In this document: positions 25,378 through 32,860 of the stretch, one piece after another
Numbering within the stretch: the stretch's first letter is position 1
Layout: every line of letters begins with the position of its first letter
The notes under the pieces: generated by a model
Databases searched by the model: none
What the model was told of the DNA's origin: nothing
The model's input: only the letters and a program-made list of their open reading frames with translations
Program-made: the position numbers and the translations under genes
Source of the DNA: Bacteroidales bacterium
GTDB lineage: Bacteria > Bacteroidota > Bacteroidia > Bacteroidales > Muribaculaceae
Length of the DNA: 41,596 bases
NCBI GenBank assembly: GCA_900770215.1
Contig: CAAGJW010000052.1
Span: 1-41,596 of the forward strand
Direction of reading: 5' to 3'

Positions 25378-27729
25378 TTAATATGCGTTATTTACGCCTC
25401 TGTCAATCTTTTCTCCCGACAAAGAGCGGCTTGAGCTTCCATACCGCTTGCCAAAATCAATATTGTATTGAAATGTCAATTCCACCATATTCGAGAAATC
25501 TTTGATATAGTATTCCTGTGTCATTGGTCTAACAGAAGAAATATAGGTGGTTTTCACCCGGTTGGCTTTGCTCGTAAATAAGTTTCCTGCCATAATACCG
25601 ACAGCGATGTTTTTATACCTCCAGTTAAACCCCATATAGAAATTACCCGAATTGCTGGAAACAGAAAGGCCACTTACGCTGTATCGAGGAAGAATATCAT
25701 ATTTTGAAATTATGCTCACGTTCTTGACTACAGCGTTAACCCCTACTGCCGCATAAAACTTGCTGAGCTTATAATTGTATTCTCTCCAGCCTGAAATTTT
25801 ATGCCTGTTCCAGCCAAACTGTCCATATACAGCCAAGCAATTGAGAAATCTCTGTGTGGCAATATCCAGTTGAAAGTTGACGCAATCTTGATATTTCCCA
25901 TTTGCCGTCCTGCTAATAAACTTGTCGTAGTACTTGCTCTCGGGATCAGAATCGTATTCCCACACATTGACCAATGGCTTTGTGGTTCTTGAATACTCTG
26001 CCGACAGGTTGGCACTCAGCTTCCATATCATAGTTCGAAATGCAAGCTTTGTACTATGAGATTCTGTTGGCTTTATGTTCAGGCTGCCCGTTTGCAGAGA
26101 TATGTCGTCGATAGTCCGCATCACTTCGGAGAAGTTGAACAACGAAGGCAACGAGGGCATATAAGTGTAGCTCAAGCTCAAATTGCCTCTTTTCAAAACT
26201 GGGTAACTGATTGAGGCAGAAAGATTGGGTCGCATGCTGTGCTCGAATATGTCATCATTCGACACGGCCTCGTATCTTCCGCCGACACCGATTGCATAAT
26301 TTATTTTTCCCAGTCTTCCACCTATGTTTCCATACAGATATAGTTTATGCTTTGCCAGGGTGTTGTTGATTTCCTTCTCGCTTTCGAGATAGCCATTGGT
26401 CACGTAATTGTATGAATAATTCAAACCAAATTTTGTGGTGAAGTTTTTAAAAGCATACGTATAAAGCACCTCAGAACTCGCCAAGTAGCTCTTGTTGTCG
26501 GTCTTGTTGTTTTGAATGTATTGCTCAGCCGGGCTATATATGTAATTCATTCCCCTGGAATAATCGCCCGACGAATATGCGCCTGTCAAGTCAAATTCCA
26601 CAGTATGTTTTCCAAAGTTCTTGTTGAAATACAAATTCAATGTAGGGTCTATGGTTTCAGAGTTGCGAGCGTTTATTTTTGTGTAGTCGGCGGTCTGCCG
26701 TCCCTTGATCTGTCGCATCATGTATTCATCGCTTGCGTCCACTTTGTGATAACGCAAGCCTAAATCAGTGACGAATGTCGTGTTTTTGCTATGCTTGTAG
26801 GTGTAGCCCAAAGATAGATTGTTGTCAAAGTCCTTGAACGTGGATGGAAGACCTATTTGCTGGCGTATAATTTCATAGTCTTTTCCCTTGTAAGTCTCGT
26901 AATTGTCGGTGTATTGCTTGGTACTTTTTCTCCAAACATTGTCATAGTTCAACGACCATTCCGAGCGTTTGTTGTTGTAGGTGAAGCCAACTTCTCCGTT
27001 TGTTCTGGGCGTGGTCACCGTAACACCTGCACGAGTGTGCAGGCTACCACCATCAAAGTCTTCTTTTAAAATGAAATTTATCACACCGCCATTTATACCA
27101 TCGTTTGAAAACCTTATGTCTGCTTGGTTTTTGTACTCAACACGCAATACCCTGTTCTTGTTGATCATCCGGATTTTCGACAAAGGCTCAACCTTTCCAT
27201 TAATTTGATATACGGGTTCTTTACCATAAATGCTAATAGTGCGCGCCATTTCGTTCACGTCAATACCCGGCAATTTCATTTTCATATTGCTAAGCAAGCC
27301 TATTACGTCTGATGAGTTCTTGCGTTCCTCTGCAGTAGGGAATACTAAAGTCCTGTCGTATTTCTCGATCGTTTCACTAGCGGTCACCACCACCTCGTTA
27401 AGACTGTTGGCTTTCCCGGTCAACAGAATATCGCCCAAATCTATCGACTTGCTATTGTCCTTCAATTTTATAGTAATGGGATTGTAGCTCAAGCATGTCA
27501 GCGTGACACAGACATTGCCTTTGTGGTGAATGTCCTTTATTACAAATTTCCCTTCATGATTTGTGACTGTGTAATTGATTAATGAATTAGACGATTCTAC
27601 AAACACCTGCACAGTCGTACCAGGGAGAGGCTCTTTGTCCTTATCGTCAAGCACTCTACCGACAAGATTATATGCAAAGGCATGAATGCTCACAAGCACA
27701 ATCGAAGACAGTATAATAGCTCGTTTCAT
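25378..27729 (-). CDS. TonB-receptor-like outer-membrane beta-barrel protein of the peptide operon
   Basis: The start is the ATG at 27729 (MKRAIILSSIVLVSIHAFAY), one base after the stop of the radical SAM gene; the longer frame has no leader. The 783-residue product has a signal peptide and a carboxypeptidase-D-like domain (about 20-110, VGRVLDDKDKEPLPGTTV). A plug-like region has LNEVVVTAS, SIYGKEPVYQINGK and INGGVINFILKEDF, and is followed by a long barrel rich in alternating aromatic strands. It resembles the OMP_b-brl_3 group of TonB-receptor relatives. The usual C-terminal aromatic residue is replaced by a polar tail ending GVNNAY. Within a peptide-export operon it could be an outer-membrane exit, an uptake receptor or an immunity factor; the sequence does not decide. 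Confidence 0.85.
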   Translation of the reverse strand: MKRAIILSSIVLVSIHAFAYNLVGRVLDDKDKEPLPGTTVQVFVESSNSLINYTVTNHEGKFVIKDIHHKGNVCVTLTCLSYNPITIKLKDNSKSIDLGDILLTGKANSLNEVVVTASETIEKYDRTLVFPTAEERKNSSDVIGLLSNMKMKLPGIDVNEMARTISIYGKEPVYQINGKVEPLSKIRMINKNRVLRVEYKNQADIRFSNDGINGGVINFILKEDFDGGSLHTRAGVTVTTPRTNGEVGFTYNNKRSEWSLNYDNVWRKSTKQYTDNYETYKGKDYEIIRQQIGLPSTFKDFDNNLSLGYTYKHSKNTTFVTDLGLRYHKVDASDEYMMRQIKGRQTADYTKINARNSETIDPTLNLYFNKNFGKHTVEFDLTGAYSSGDYSRGMNYIYSPAEQYIQNNKTDNKSYLASSEVLYTYAFKNFTTKFGLNYSYNYVTNGYLESEKEINNTLAKHKLYLYGNIGGRLGKINYAIGVGGRYEAVSNDDIFEHSMRPNLSASISYPVLKRGNLSLSYTYMPSLPSLFNFSEVMRTIDDISLQTGSLNIKPTESHSTKLAFRTMIWKLSANLSAEYSRTTKPLVNVWEYDSDPESKYYDKFISRTANGKYQDCVNFQLDIATQRFLNCLAVYGQFGWNRHKISGWREYNYKLSKFYAAVGVNAVVKNVSIISKYDILPRYSVSGLSVSSNSGNFYMGFNWRYKNIAVGIMAGNLFTSKANRVKTTYISSVRPMTQEYYIKDFSNMVELTFQYNIDFGKRYGSSSRSLSGEKIDRGVNNAY

Positions 27730-27730
27730 T

Positions 27731-28186
27731 CTATAATAACTTAGTGTAACATGATCCACTCATAGATAAATTATAGCTAATGCGATCTCTAATAGCTCTC
27801 TGCATGGCTAGCGAATCTTCATTATAAACACAGGCGTTCATGTTTTTCAGTCTAAAACTCGAACATCCTCCATGGCACAATGGCAATATAGAACAATCTC
27901 GGCATTTCTCATTATTAAATTTTGATTCCATTCGCTTTTCCAGACTGTCATTTTCCCACACAATTGACCCCTCGTCGTTTAAGAAGCCATCACGCTCTGT
28001 GTTCTCAAAATCTATTGCGGTACATTTGTATATATCACCATTATAATGCACAACACACTGATTGCGCCTATCGGCATAACAAAATTCTCTGAACGTCATT
28101 TTAGCTGCTTCAAGCCGATTTTCCTTAAATACACTTATCACACCTGGTATTTTTTTTTCTAATATAGCTTGTACCTTTCCTGCCAT
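27731..28186 (-). CDS. C-terminal (SPASM) part of a frameshifted radical SAM peptide maturase
   Basis: This frame continues the radical SAM gene at 28159-28986 after a one-base loss in an A-run (28176-28178). It supplies the SPASM-like auxiliary Fe-S region: CYADRRNQCVVHYNGDIYKC, then CRDCSILPLCHGGC and a final NACVYN. The nominal ATG at 28186 lies inside the overlap and need not be a real start. Joined to the upstream part, the enzyme would be about 418 residues, a normal size for peptide maturases. The stop codon is one base before the ATG of the outer-membrane barrel gene. If the shift is real and not corrected, this fragment has no radical SAM core and cannot act alone. Confidence 0.85.
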   Translation of the reverse strand: MAGKVQAILEKKIPGVISVFKENRLEAAKMTFREFCYADRRNQCVVHYNGDIYKCTAIDFENTERDGFLNDEGSIVWENDSLEKRMESKFNNEKCRDCSILPLCHGGCSSFRLKNMNACVYNEDSLAMQRAIRDRISYNLSMSGSCYTKLL

Positions 28187-28986
28187 ACAATGTGGATGTC
28201 AATATGTATGTTCTTCAAAGTATCAACATCCAAATCTGAAAAATCCGACGTTATGTATTCTAATGTATTAATATTCTCATTTGTACTGTTAATTCTTAAT
28301 CTTACAGGTACTCCATGTCGTGCTAACTGTTTAATATTCTCTACGATTTTATCATAACTACCCTCACCACTTTTTAAGAATCGGATTTTATTATGTTCTT
28401 CACGATTACCATCTAAAGTTATTTGTGCACCATTGAAGTTATAGCGTTTCATTTCTTTTATCATTTTTTCATTAAAAAGAAAGCCATTCGTTGTCAGATT
28501 TACAGAGAATGCCTTATTCATAACTTGAGCATAATTCTTTATATGCTCCAAAATAGGCAACATCACACTTTTATAGTATAATAATGGTTCTCCTCCAAAA
28601 AAAGATATTTGAATATTATCATGCTTACAATACAGATGCTCCACTAGTTTGTCAATTTTAACCACAGTAGATTGCTCCATCTTCGAAAAAACGTGTTTCT
28701 CGTAGCAATACCAGCAATTAAAATTACAATTAATAGTAGGGTTAATAATTAAGTGGAATGGATCTTTTGAATATTCAACATTCCTCGAATATTCAAGAAA
28801 TTGTTCAGTTTCATCCAGATCAGACTGTACAATAAATCCATGCTTTGCCATTTTCTGCCTCAAGTCATCAGATGGCATCTCCAAGACCGATTTTCGCAAA
28901 AATATTGTCTTGTCAGTCAATGCATTGTATAAGGCAACAGTTGTCTGAGTCACCTCTATTATATTATTAAATTTACTAAAAACCAT
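28159..28986 (-). CDS. N-terminal radical SAM part of a frameshifted peptide maturase (GG-Bacteroidales-like)
   Basis: The ATG at 28986 starts a protein whose residues 1-70 resemble a peptide-recognition extension. The radical SAM core follows with the [4Fe-4S] cluster motif CNFNCWYC (C87, C91, C94), a GGEPLLYYKS motif and NLTTNGFLFNEKM. The frame ends abruptly after HIVWQERYKLY, and the other frame carries on with the SPASM domain at 27731-28186. The break is explained by one missing base in GGAAAGG (28176-28178 on the plus strand). The intact enzyme would use SAM-derived radicals to modify the Cys-rich precursor, for example through thioether or carbon crosslinks. Context (precursor, C39 exporter, glycosyltransferases) matches the radical SAM maturases annotated for GG-Bacteroidales systems (TIGR04148-like, from memory). 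Confidence 0.88.
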   Translation of the reverse strand: MVFSKFNNIIEVTQTTVALYNALTDKTIFLRKSVLEMPSDDLRQKMAKHGFIVQSDLDETEQFLEYSRNVEYSKDPFHLIINPTINCNFNCWYCYEKHVFSKMEQSTVVKIDKLVEHLYCKHDNIQISFFGGEPLLYYKSVMLPILEHIKNYAQVMNKAFSVNLTTNGFLFNEKMIKEMKRYNFNGAQITLDGNREEHNKIRFLKSGEGSYDKIVENIKQLARHGVPVRLRINSTNENINTLEYITSDFSDLDVDTLKNIHIDIHIVWQERYKLY

Positions 28987-29006
28987 ATTCAGTGATTTTT
29001 AAAAGA

Positions 29007-29044
29007 ATCCATTCCACAGTCTAAAATTTCACTGTGGAATGGAT
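29007..29044 (-). promoter_or_regulatory. Stem-loop between precursor and maturase genes
   Basis: A perfect 14-bp stem (29007-29020 with 29031-29044) with a 10-base loop lies six bases after the precursor stop codon. On the minus strand it is followed by TCTTTTAAAAATC, a weak U-rich tail. This layout is typical of partial terminators or stabilising 3' hairpins that let the precursor mRNA exceed that of the enzymes. Confidence 0.75.
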
Positions 29045-29050
29045 CAAAAA

Positions 29051-29269
29051 TTAACACCTACAGTTATCAGTACTGAACAAACCACATTTGCAGTTGTTGC
29101 TACCATGACATTCACAATTGTCTGAGCTGAACAAACCACATTTGCAATTGTTTGTACCTCTTCCGCTCGTGCCCACCATACCATCCAAAAGAACAGCATC
29201 TTCTTCTCTCAAGACGGTTAATTCAAGGCCTTCAATAAATTCTCTAAGATCATCTTGCTGTTCGGTCAT
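29051..29269 (-). CDS. Cys-rich RiPP precursor peptide with duplicated core
   Basis: The peptide has 72 residues, ATG at 29269. The acidic leader (1-31) contains L20-REEDAVLLDG-M31, which aligns with the L..E...L.GG pattern of double-glycine leaders but with Met at the second glycine; GMVG gives another glycine at 33. The core (34-72) has eight cysteines, all in CxC pairs (42/44, 52/54, 60/62, 70/72), within two 15-residue repeats NNCKCGLFS[ST]DNC[ER]C spaced by HGS. It has no signal peptide. It lies between the GT-B-like gene and the radical SAM maturase in one operon, with a C39 exporter downstream. The expected path is radical modification, perhaps glycosylation, leader removal and export. 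It does not match any peptide I know by sequence. Activity (bacteriocin, signal or metal-binding) is unknown. Confidence 0.85.
   Translation of the reverse strand: MTEQQDDLREFIEGLELTVLREEDAVLLDGMVGTSGRGTNNCKCGLFSSDNCECHGSNNCKCGLFSTDNCRC
29054..29152 (-). repeat. Tandem repeat encoding the two core units of the precursor
   Basis: Two 45-base units (29108-29152 and 29054-29098) have a period of 54 bases, 18 codons. A 26-base segment within them differs at one position. The encoded 15-residue units differ only at Ser/Thr and Glu/Arg, so the core arose by in-frame duplication or is kept alike by selection or gene conversion. Confidence 0.85.
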
Positions 29270-29326
29270 AATAAAATTAATTAAAAGTTAATAAATTATT
29301 TTGTATAGACTGCTTTTTAAAGCTTT

Positions 29327-30445
29327 CTATTTCGATAAGAGGATTTTTTTGTATTGAAGTTCCTCTATTTTATCTTGACTATGAGTACAGACCACTCCTC
29401 TGGCACTGATATACCCTTTTAAAACTTCTAATTCCACAGGATTTAATTTTCTCTCAATAAACCGTGTAAATCTATTTAGAAGCCAACATTTTCCGTTTCC
29501 TTGAAAAATGGTATAGTCGGTGTTAAATCTAAACTCGCCAGCATCTGCCATGAGGTGGCCACGTGATATTATGAAGTTGACCTGTTTAATAAGCCCAATC
29601 TTTATTCTGAATAAATATTCCGAAAACGTACTCGTAAAATCTACCATTTTCATGTTATTTTGAATATTGATAATATCCTCATAAACGAGTTTTTCAGGCA
29701 AAGCCCCATCAAACCGTCCACCTATTGTGCCTTGGAAAAAATCGTGATAGAACTGCACAATATTGTTAGGAGTAGGTATACCCCCATAGCCACGTTCCCC
29801 GACAACGATAAACGGCTTATGGTGCTTTATGGCGAAAAGCACTGCATAGCCAGAACCTATCACCACTTGGGCTCGCCTAACATGGTTTTCAATGTCGCTG
29901 AAACTGTCGGATATGTGGATATTGGCGTTGGCAAGATGCTTGATGCTTACGTTCTTGCTGCACACATCAATTCTCAAATGAGTGAGCCTATTCAATGTGC
30001 GTAAAATCTTAAAAAGTGCACTGTCGGCATACAAAAACTCACCAGTGTTCACATAGATATCAAACTCTGGAGTCAAATCACACTTGCGGTCATCGGTCAA
30101 AGAAAAGTCGAATGGAACGGCTATTTTTTCTGACGTCTGTTGATAAGGACAAAGAATGTTGATATCCAAATCACAGACCCAAAATGTGTAGTCGACCTGC
30201 GTGACATCGGTGTAAAAGTACTGGGATATATCTGACCTAAAAAGAAATCTAACTACCGTCGTTTTATACTGTCGTTTACATTCAATAATCTCATTTGTTA
30301 TGTCGCCAACGCTCACAATGCAATCGGCGTCATTGCACACATCGATTATCTCAAAAGCATTCTCTTTTGAGAAGATTTGATACACGCTTGTGTAAAGCAT
30401 ACTATACTTTGCTTGAACACTGGTTGTCGTTAAATATATTTTCAT
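29327..30445 (-). CDS. Putative GT-B-like glycosyltransferase of the peptide operon
   Basis: The protein has 372 residues; its ATG overlaps the upstream stop as ATGA (30442-30445). There is no signal peptide or membrane helix. The middle portion has the look of a GT-B second Rossmann domain: EFDIYVNTGEFLYADSALFKILRTL, then VVIGSGYAVLFAIKHHKPFIVVGERGYGG, comparable to the nucleotide-sugar loop of such enzymes. The last ~60 residues (CWLLNRFTRFIERKLNPVELEVLKGYI) look like a small helical or winged-helix domain that might bind the peptide. Position directly upstream of the precursor gene suggests it acts on the peptide. I cannot assign a family; an epimerase-like or non-catalytic partner role is possible. 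Confidence 0.65.
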   Translation of the reverse strand: MKIYLTTTSVQAKYSMLYTSVYQIFSKENAFEIIDVCNDADCIVSVGDITNEIIECKRQYKTTVVRFLFRSDISQYFYTDVTQVDYTFWVCDLDINILCPYQQTSEKIAVPFDFSLTDDRKCDLTPEFDIYVNTGEFLYADSALFKILRTLNRLTHLRIDVCSKNVSIKHLANANIHISDSFSDIENHVRRAQVVIGSGYAVLFAIKHHKPFIVVGERGYGGIPTPNNIVQFYHDFFQGTIGGRFDGALPEKLVYEDIINIQNNMKMVDFTSTFSEYLFRIKIGLIKQVNFIISRGHLMADAGEFRFNTDYTIFQGNGKCWLLNRFTRFIERKLNPVELEVLKGYISARGVVCTHSQDKIEELQYKKILLSK

Positions 30446-32049
30446 AATGCCCTGGATATTAATTTTTGCGACAGCAGGTGCAATTTTTGCATAGTTATTT
30501 CATCCACATTTTTTAACGAGGGATATGCCTTTTCACCGAAATGCTCATAACTGCTTTGGCAGCCTTCTGTGTCTTCTGCCATATAGAACTCATATTTAGC
30601 CTTTCTATCTTCAGCCAACAACAGCCCATAGTGCAGAATCAACAAACGTTCGGCTATAGCTGATTTAGCCATCGTGGGAGCTTGATGGAAGTGGAGCCTG
30701 CCCCGGTTGGAGAAGATTTGCGCGTGACCTGTGTTGCGCATCATCTTATATCGAAAACACACACCACCAATCGAGCTGGGATATTGACTATTGAAAGTGA
30801 ATGGGGTGTCCCACAGATGAATATATGGAACCATATAAGCATCTGCTTCATCTCCATCGGCATCCACATACTGGTGTACGTTGCAGAACCGCTCATCGAG
30901 CATTTCATCCACATCAAGGAAAAAAGCGATTTCATGATTCACGAATGATGCCAAGTCGAGCAGCAGGTTTCTGTTCTGCAAGTCGTTGAATTCGGCGCGG
31001 TGTTTCTTACACTTGAAAAGCAACTTGTGGCTCTGCACAAGCTCATAAGTACCGTCGTCGCTACCGTCGTCAAGCAGTACGATTCCATCAAACAAGGGCG
31101 AAACCTTTTCAAGAAAAAAGGAGATTCTGCGACTCTCATTATAGCACTGTACCAGCAGAAGCACAGGAAAGGATTTGCCACCAAAATGGCTGGATATAGT
31201 ATATTCTGTGAAATTTTTATGGCAAAAGTCTTCCAATTGTCTTTCTGATGACGAAGGCTTGTTTCGCCAATCATACACCAGCTTGTCAAAGTTCCTACCC
31301 CAATTATCATAGTTTGCCATGGCCATCTCGGGAAAAAAGAAATGGCGCAACACATCATTTGGAGTTTTTTCAAAGGGTTGGCCTCTTCTCGTCTTTCCCT
31401 CTTGATTGTCAATATCGCGATGCACCATCATCGCCTCATTGAAATAAAGCTCCTTCAAGCCAATCATATCAAGGCGTGAGCGAAAATTATTGTCATCTCC
31501 ACTCCACTTGGAGAGCGTCTCGTCGTAACCATGAATTTGCTCGGCATGACGCTTTTCTAGCATAATGCTACCAAAAGGAATAAATTGATATTGGTTGAAA
31601 TTGGCTTCAGTCACTTCTTCTTCATCAGCGAAACACACCCTGCCTATAGCATAATGTGGACAATCGGAGTAGTCGTCAAACGACTTGCGTAGAATGCCGA
31701 TCACATCGGTCACCATTTCCGACTCGGGGGAACACACCATTACATAACGTTTCGTTGCAAACCTTATGCCCACATTCAGCGGTTTGGTAGGATTGCGCCA
31801 CTCGTGGGGCTTGTCATTCATCACGATGCGCCAGTTAACGAACGGGTATTGCAATATGAAGTCGTGTAATTCCTGAGATTCTTCGGGAGTGTCGAGAACA
31901 AGCACTACCTCTATGCCGTTGCGCTCAAAGTATTTTCGATTTTTGGGGAACACACGCCTAAACTCCCTCATCTTCTTGTAGAAAGGGATCACGACACTCA
32001 GGTCAAAATTGCGGTTGAAAGGCTCTATGGTCTTAAATGAGGTATGCAA
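30442..32049 (-). CDS. Double-domain GT2 glycosyltransferase, TTG start
   Basis: The 535-residue protein must start upstream of SVVIPFYKK. The only plausible in-frame start after the TAA at 32058-32056 is TTG at 32049, and a strong promoter 30 bases upstream agrees. The N-terminal GT-A domain (about 15-250) has VVLVLDTPEES and a galactosyltransferase-like acceptor region with FGSIMLEKRHAEQIHGYDE and KWSGDDNNF. The second GT-A domain (about 290-520) has LLLVQCYNESRRI, IVLLDDGSDDGTYE and the metal site FFLDVDEML. Both appear catalytically intact. As first gene of the peptide operon it may add two sugars in turn to the precursor. A few Bacteroidales radical-SAM peptide loci carry glycosyltransferases (TIGR04157-like, from memory), which supports the link. 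Confidence 0.82.
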   Translation of the reverse strand: MHTSFKTIEPFNRNFDLSVVIPFYKKMREFRRVFPKNRKYFERNGIEVVLVLDTPEESQELHDFILQYPFVNWRIVMNDKPHEWRNPTKPLNVGIRFATKRYVMVCSPESEMVTDVIGILRKSFDDYSDCPHYAIGRVCFADEEEVTEANFNQYQFIPFGSIMLEKRHAEQIHGYDETLSKWSGDDNNFRSRLDMIGLKELYFNEAMMVHRDIDNQEGKTRRGQPFEKTPNDVLRHFFFPEMAMANYDNWGRNFDKLVYDWRNKPSSSERQLEDFCHKNFTEYTISSHFGGKSFPVLLLVQCYNESRRISFFLEKVSPLFDGIVLLDDGSDDGTYELVQSHKLLFKCKKHRAEFNDLQNRNLLLDLASFVNHEIAFFLDVDEMLDERFCNVHQYVDADGDEADAYMVPYIHLWDTPFTFNSQYPSSIGGVCFRYKMMRNTGHAQIFSNRGRLHFHQAPTMAKSAIAERLLILHYGLLLAEDRKAKYEFYMAEDTEGCQSSYEHFGEKAYPSLKNVDEITMQKLHLLSQKLISRAL

Positions 32050-32078
32050 AGAAGATTAGTATTAAGTGTTCAGTTTTG

Positions 32079-32109
32079 CAAATCTACAAAAATATTTTTA
32101 AACTGCAAA
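32079..32109 (-). promoter_or_regulatory. Promoter of the peptide natural-product operon
   Basis: On the minus strand TTTG (32109-32106) and TAGATTTG (32086-32079) match the -33 and TAnnTTTG -7 elements with an ideal 19-base spacer. Predicted transcription start is near 32072, about 23 bases ahead of the TTG start codon at 32049. Confidence 0.75.
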
Positions 32110-32241
32110 AAAATGCAAACATTTTTCATGACAACTCACCACATAGTTGCTGGCGGCGAGGGCGGCGTGCAATCATATAAAAAAACGCTGAGAAATCGCT
32201 GTTGCGTGGGCGCCACGACTGTGAAATAGCGCAAAATTTTG

Positions 32242-32249
32242 TAATTTTG
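32242..32249 (+). promoter_or_regulatory. -7 promoter element for the chromate-transporter/folC operon
   Basis: TAATTTTG matches TAnnTTTG; a transcript from about 32256 would reach the ATG at 32270 with a short leader. No standard -33 TTTG is seen; instead a small inverted repeat (CGTGG at 32205-32209 with CCACG at 32213-32217) lies close to where it should be and could bind a regulator. Confidence 0.5.
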
Positions 32250-32269
32250 TGGCCACAATTGCAGCGACA

Positions 32270-32860
32270 ATGAAAATAAAAGACAATATCTACATTCAAC
32301 TGTTTGTCACGTTTTTCAAGATAGGGTTATTCACCTTCGGTGGCGGATGGGCCATGATATCGATCATACAGCGCGAGATTGTCGACAACAGGCACTGGAT
32401 TGAGGAGAGCGACTTTCTCGACCTGCTGGCCATTGCCCAGTCGATGCCCGGCATTCTGGCAGTGAACATATCTACCGTGATAGGCGACCGGCTGCGCGGG
32501 GTGAAAGGGAGCCTGGCAGCATCGATAGGCACCATCGTGCCATCGTTTGTCATCATCTTGCTCATCGCCATCTTTCTCACGCCCGACACTATCAAGAACA
32601 ATGCCACGCTCACAGCCATCTTCAAGGGAATAAGGCCCGCAGTGGTGGCCCTGATCATCGCGCCAGTGATAACAACCGCCAGAAGTGCCAAGATAGGCTG
32701 GAAAACGGTAGCCATACCCGTGGCGGTGGCCCTGCTCATCTACTCCAACTGGCCCTATGTGTCCAATCCCATCGTCTACATCGTGCTGGGTGCCGTGGGC
32801 GGCTATATCTACTATGTGAACTGGGTGGCACCCAAAGAGAGAAAGGAGGGCAAGCAATGA
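32270..32860 (+). CDS. CHR (chromate transporter) family protein, first half
   Basis: The start is the ATG at 32270 (MKIKDNIYIQLFVTFFKIG); the upstream codon at 32249 would fall in the promoter. The 196-residue membrane protein has the CHR signatures FKIGLFTFGGGWAM and AQSMPGILAVN and about five to six hydrophobic segments, with PSFVIILLIAIFL as one. It is a short-chain CHR protein, half the length of classical ChrA, and pairs with the next gene, whose ATG overlaps its TGA. Such pairs are thought to form a functional exporter. Chromate efflux is the name-giving activity, but in anaerobic gut bacteria the true substrate is uncertain. Confidence 0.9.
   Translation: MKIKDNIYIQLFVTFFKIGLFTFGGGWAMISIIQREIVDNRHWIEESDFLDLLAIAQSMPGILAVNISTVIGDRLRGVKGSLAASIGTIVPSFVIILLIAIFLTPDTIKNNATLTAIFKGIRPAVVALIIAPVITTARSAKIGWKTVAIPVAVALLIYSNWPYVSNPIVYIVLGAVGGYIYYVNWVAPKERKEGKQ

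Noticed and set aside
29073..29151. CRISPR-like direct repeats
   Set aside because: Only two units, both in frame inside the precursor gene and encoding the Cys motifs.
22189..32049. Capsule or O-antigen biosynthesis locus, because of the glycosyltransferases
   Set aside because: There is no flippase, polymerase, sugar-nucleotide synthesis or initiating transferase; a precursor, radical SAM enzyme and C39 exporter share the operon.
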